Shown: positions 63,874 through 64,000 of the stretch, piece after piece
How the letters are laid out: each line of letters opens with the position of its first letter
Position numbering within the stretch: the stretch's first letter is position 1
Source: Ancylomarina salipaludis
Lineage (GTDB): Bacteria; Bacteroidota; Bacteroidia; Bacteroidales; Marinifilaceae
Direction: 5' to 3'
DNA: 64,000 bases
NCBI RefSeq assembly: GCF_004122035.1
Contig: NZ_SAXA01000011.1
Coordinates: 94,921 to 158,920 of the forward strand
Notes under the pieces: generated by a model
Database searches by the model: none
The model's input: the letters and a program-made list of their open reading frames with translations, nothing else
What the model was told of the DNA's origin: nothing
Position numbers and translations under genes: made by a program

Positions 63874-64000
63874 TGGACTTGCAACAAAAATGTGGACAAT
63901 AAGTTAAGTCATGCCGCTCTCTTGTCATTATTTAATAGCCTTCCATATTCTAAAGGAGATAAATAATTTAAAGAAGAATGTCTTCTACATGTATTGTACC
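63874..64000 (-). mobile_element. Right end of an IS3-family-like insertion sequence (partial)
   Basis: The element runs off the window edge. It contains the 3' end of a transposase gene (63909-64000) followed by about 35 nt of possible terminal repeat, starting TGGACTTGCAACAAAAATG at 63874. The exact boundary and the other end are not visible. Confidence 0.65.
63909..64000 (-). CDS. IS3-family transposase OrfB, C-terminal fragment (cut by window)
   Basis: Only the last 29 residues are in the window, read on the minus strand and ending with TGA at 63909-63911. The fragment YNTCRRHSSLNYLSPLEYGR is a clear match to the YNxxRxHSxLxxxSPxxYE signature at the end of the integrase core of IS3-type transposases. 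The rest lies beyond position 64000, so intactness cannot be judged. Confidence 0.85.
   Translation of the reverse strand, partial: YNTCRRHSSLNYLSPLEYGRLLNNDKRAA

Noticed and set aside
1..64000. CRISPR array, prophage, plasmid or rRNA genes
   Set aside because: No regularly spaced direct repeats, phage structural or replication genes, or rRNA stretches were seen in the window.

Overview
The window reads as ordinary chromosome of an AT-rich member of the Bacteroidota, most likely a Bacteroidales/Marinilabiliales-type marine or sediment bacterium (inference; no rRNA or species marker is present). The signs are: TAnnTTTG -7 promoter boxes with TTTG-like -33 boxes and few Shine-Dalgarno sites; an ECF sigma/FecR(DUF4974)/STN gene set; a secreted protease with PKD domains and a type IX secretion (T9SS) C-terminal signal; LptD, FadL and patatin-barrel outer-membrane proteins of Bacteroidota type; and menaquinone genes in the order menA-menC-menE. 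No prophage, CRISPR array, plasmid backbone or rRNA operon was seen. The one mobile element is an IS3-type transposase cut by the right edge.

Layout. 0.1-10 kb: a sensor histidine kinase, a ZIP metal transporter, a hotdog thioesterase, a zinc-ribbon membrane protein, an SDR oxidoreductase, a large tricorn-type protease and an FAD oxidoreductase. 10-17 kb: a GH109-type Tat-exported oxidoreductase-fold hydrolase, a second S41 peptidase, a 2H phosphoesterase, tRNA-Arg(ACG), a YceI protein and a FadL-type channel. 17-20 kb: menA-menC-menE. 20-24 kb: two tandem ferritin-like proteins with eroded metal ligands, the T9SS protease and a phosphoglycolate phosphatase-type HAD. 24-28 kb: a umuC-umuD-DUF523 operon behind a palindromic promoter, then a MATE exporter. 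28-34.6 kb (minus strand): a patatin/POTRA/barrel protein, a GAF protein, RhlE helicase and a DUF5655 protein.

34-40 kb is the most unusual block: an ECF sigma factor, its FecR anti-sigma factor and an STN-bearing protein that has no TonB-dependent barrel, next to a paralogue of that protein without STN. 39.6-44.1 kb holds uvrA and an unrelated ECF sigma factor, which diverge from a nearly symmetrical promoter built on one TTTGCAAA core. 44-49 kb is an envelope cluster (MlaD, amidase, LptD). 49-54 kb holds a PabA/TrpG amidotransferase, a PQ-loop protein, an Hpt protein plus a receiver-phosphatase fusion, and a TPR/PD40/SPOR-like envelope protein. 54.5-59.4 kb is a serine/glycine one-carbon block (gcvT, serC, serA, DUF1015). 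The right end has a DUF438/hemerythrin/PAS protein, a membrane protein, a GH63-like lipoprotein glucosidase, a REP-like palindrome and the IS3 fragment.

Functions were assigned from motifs read by eye, without database searches. Domain borders and residue numbers are approximate. Promoters rest on consensus matching only.
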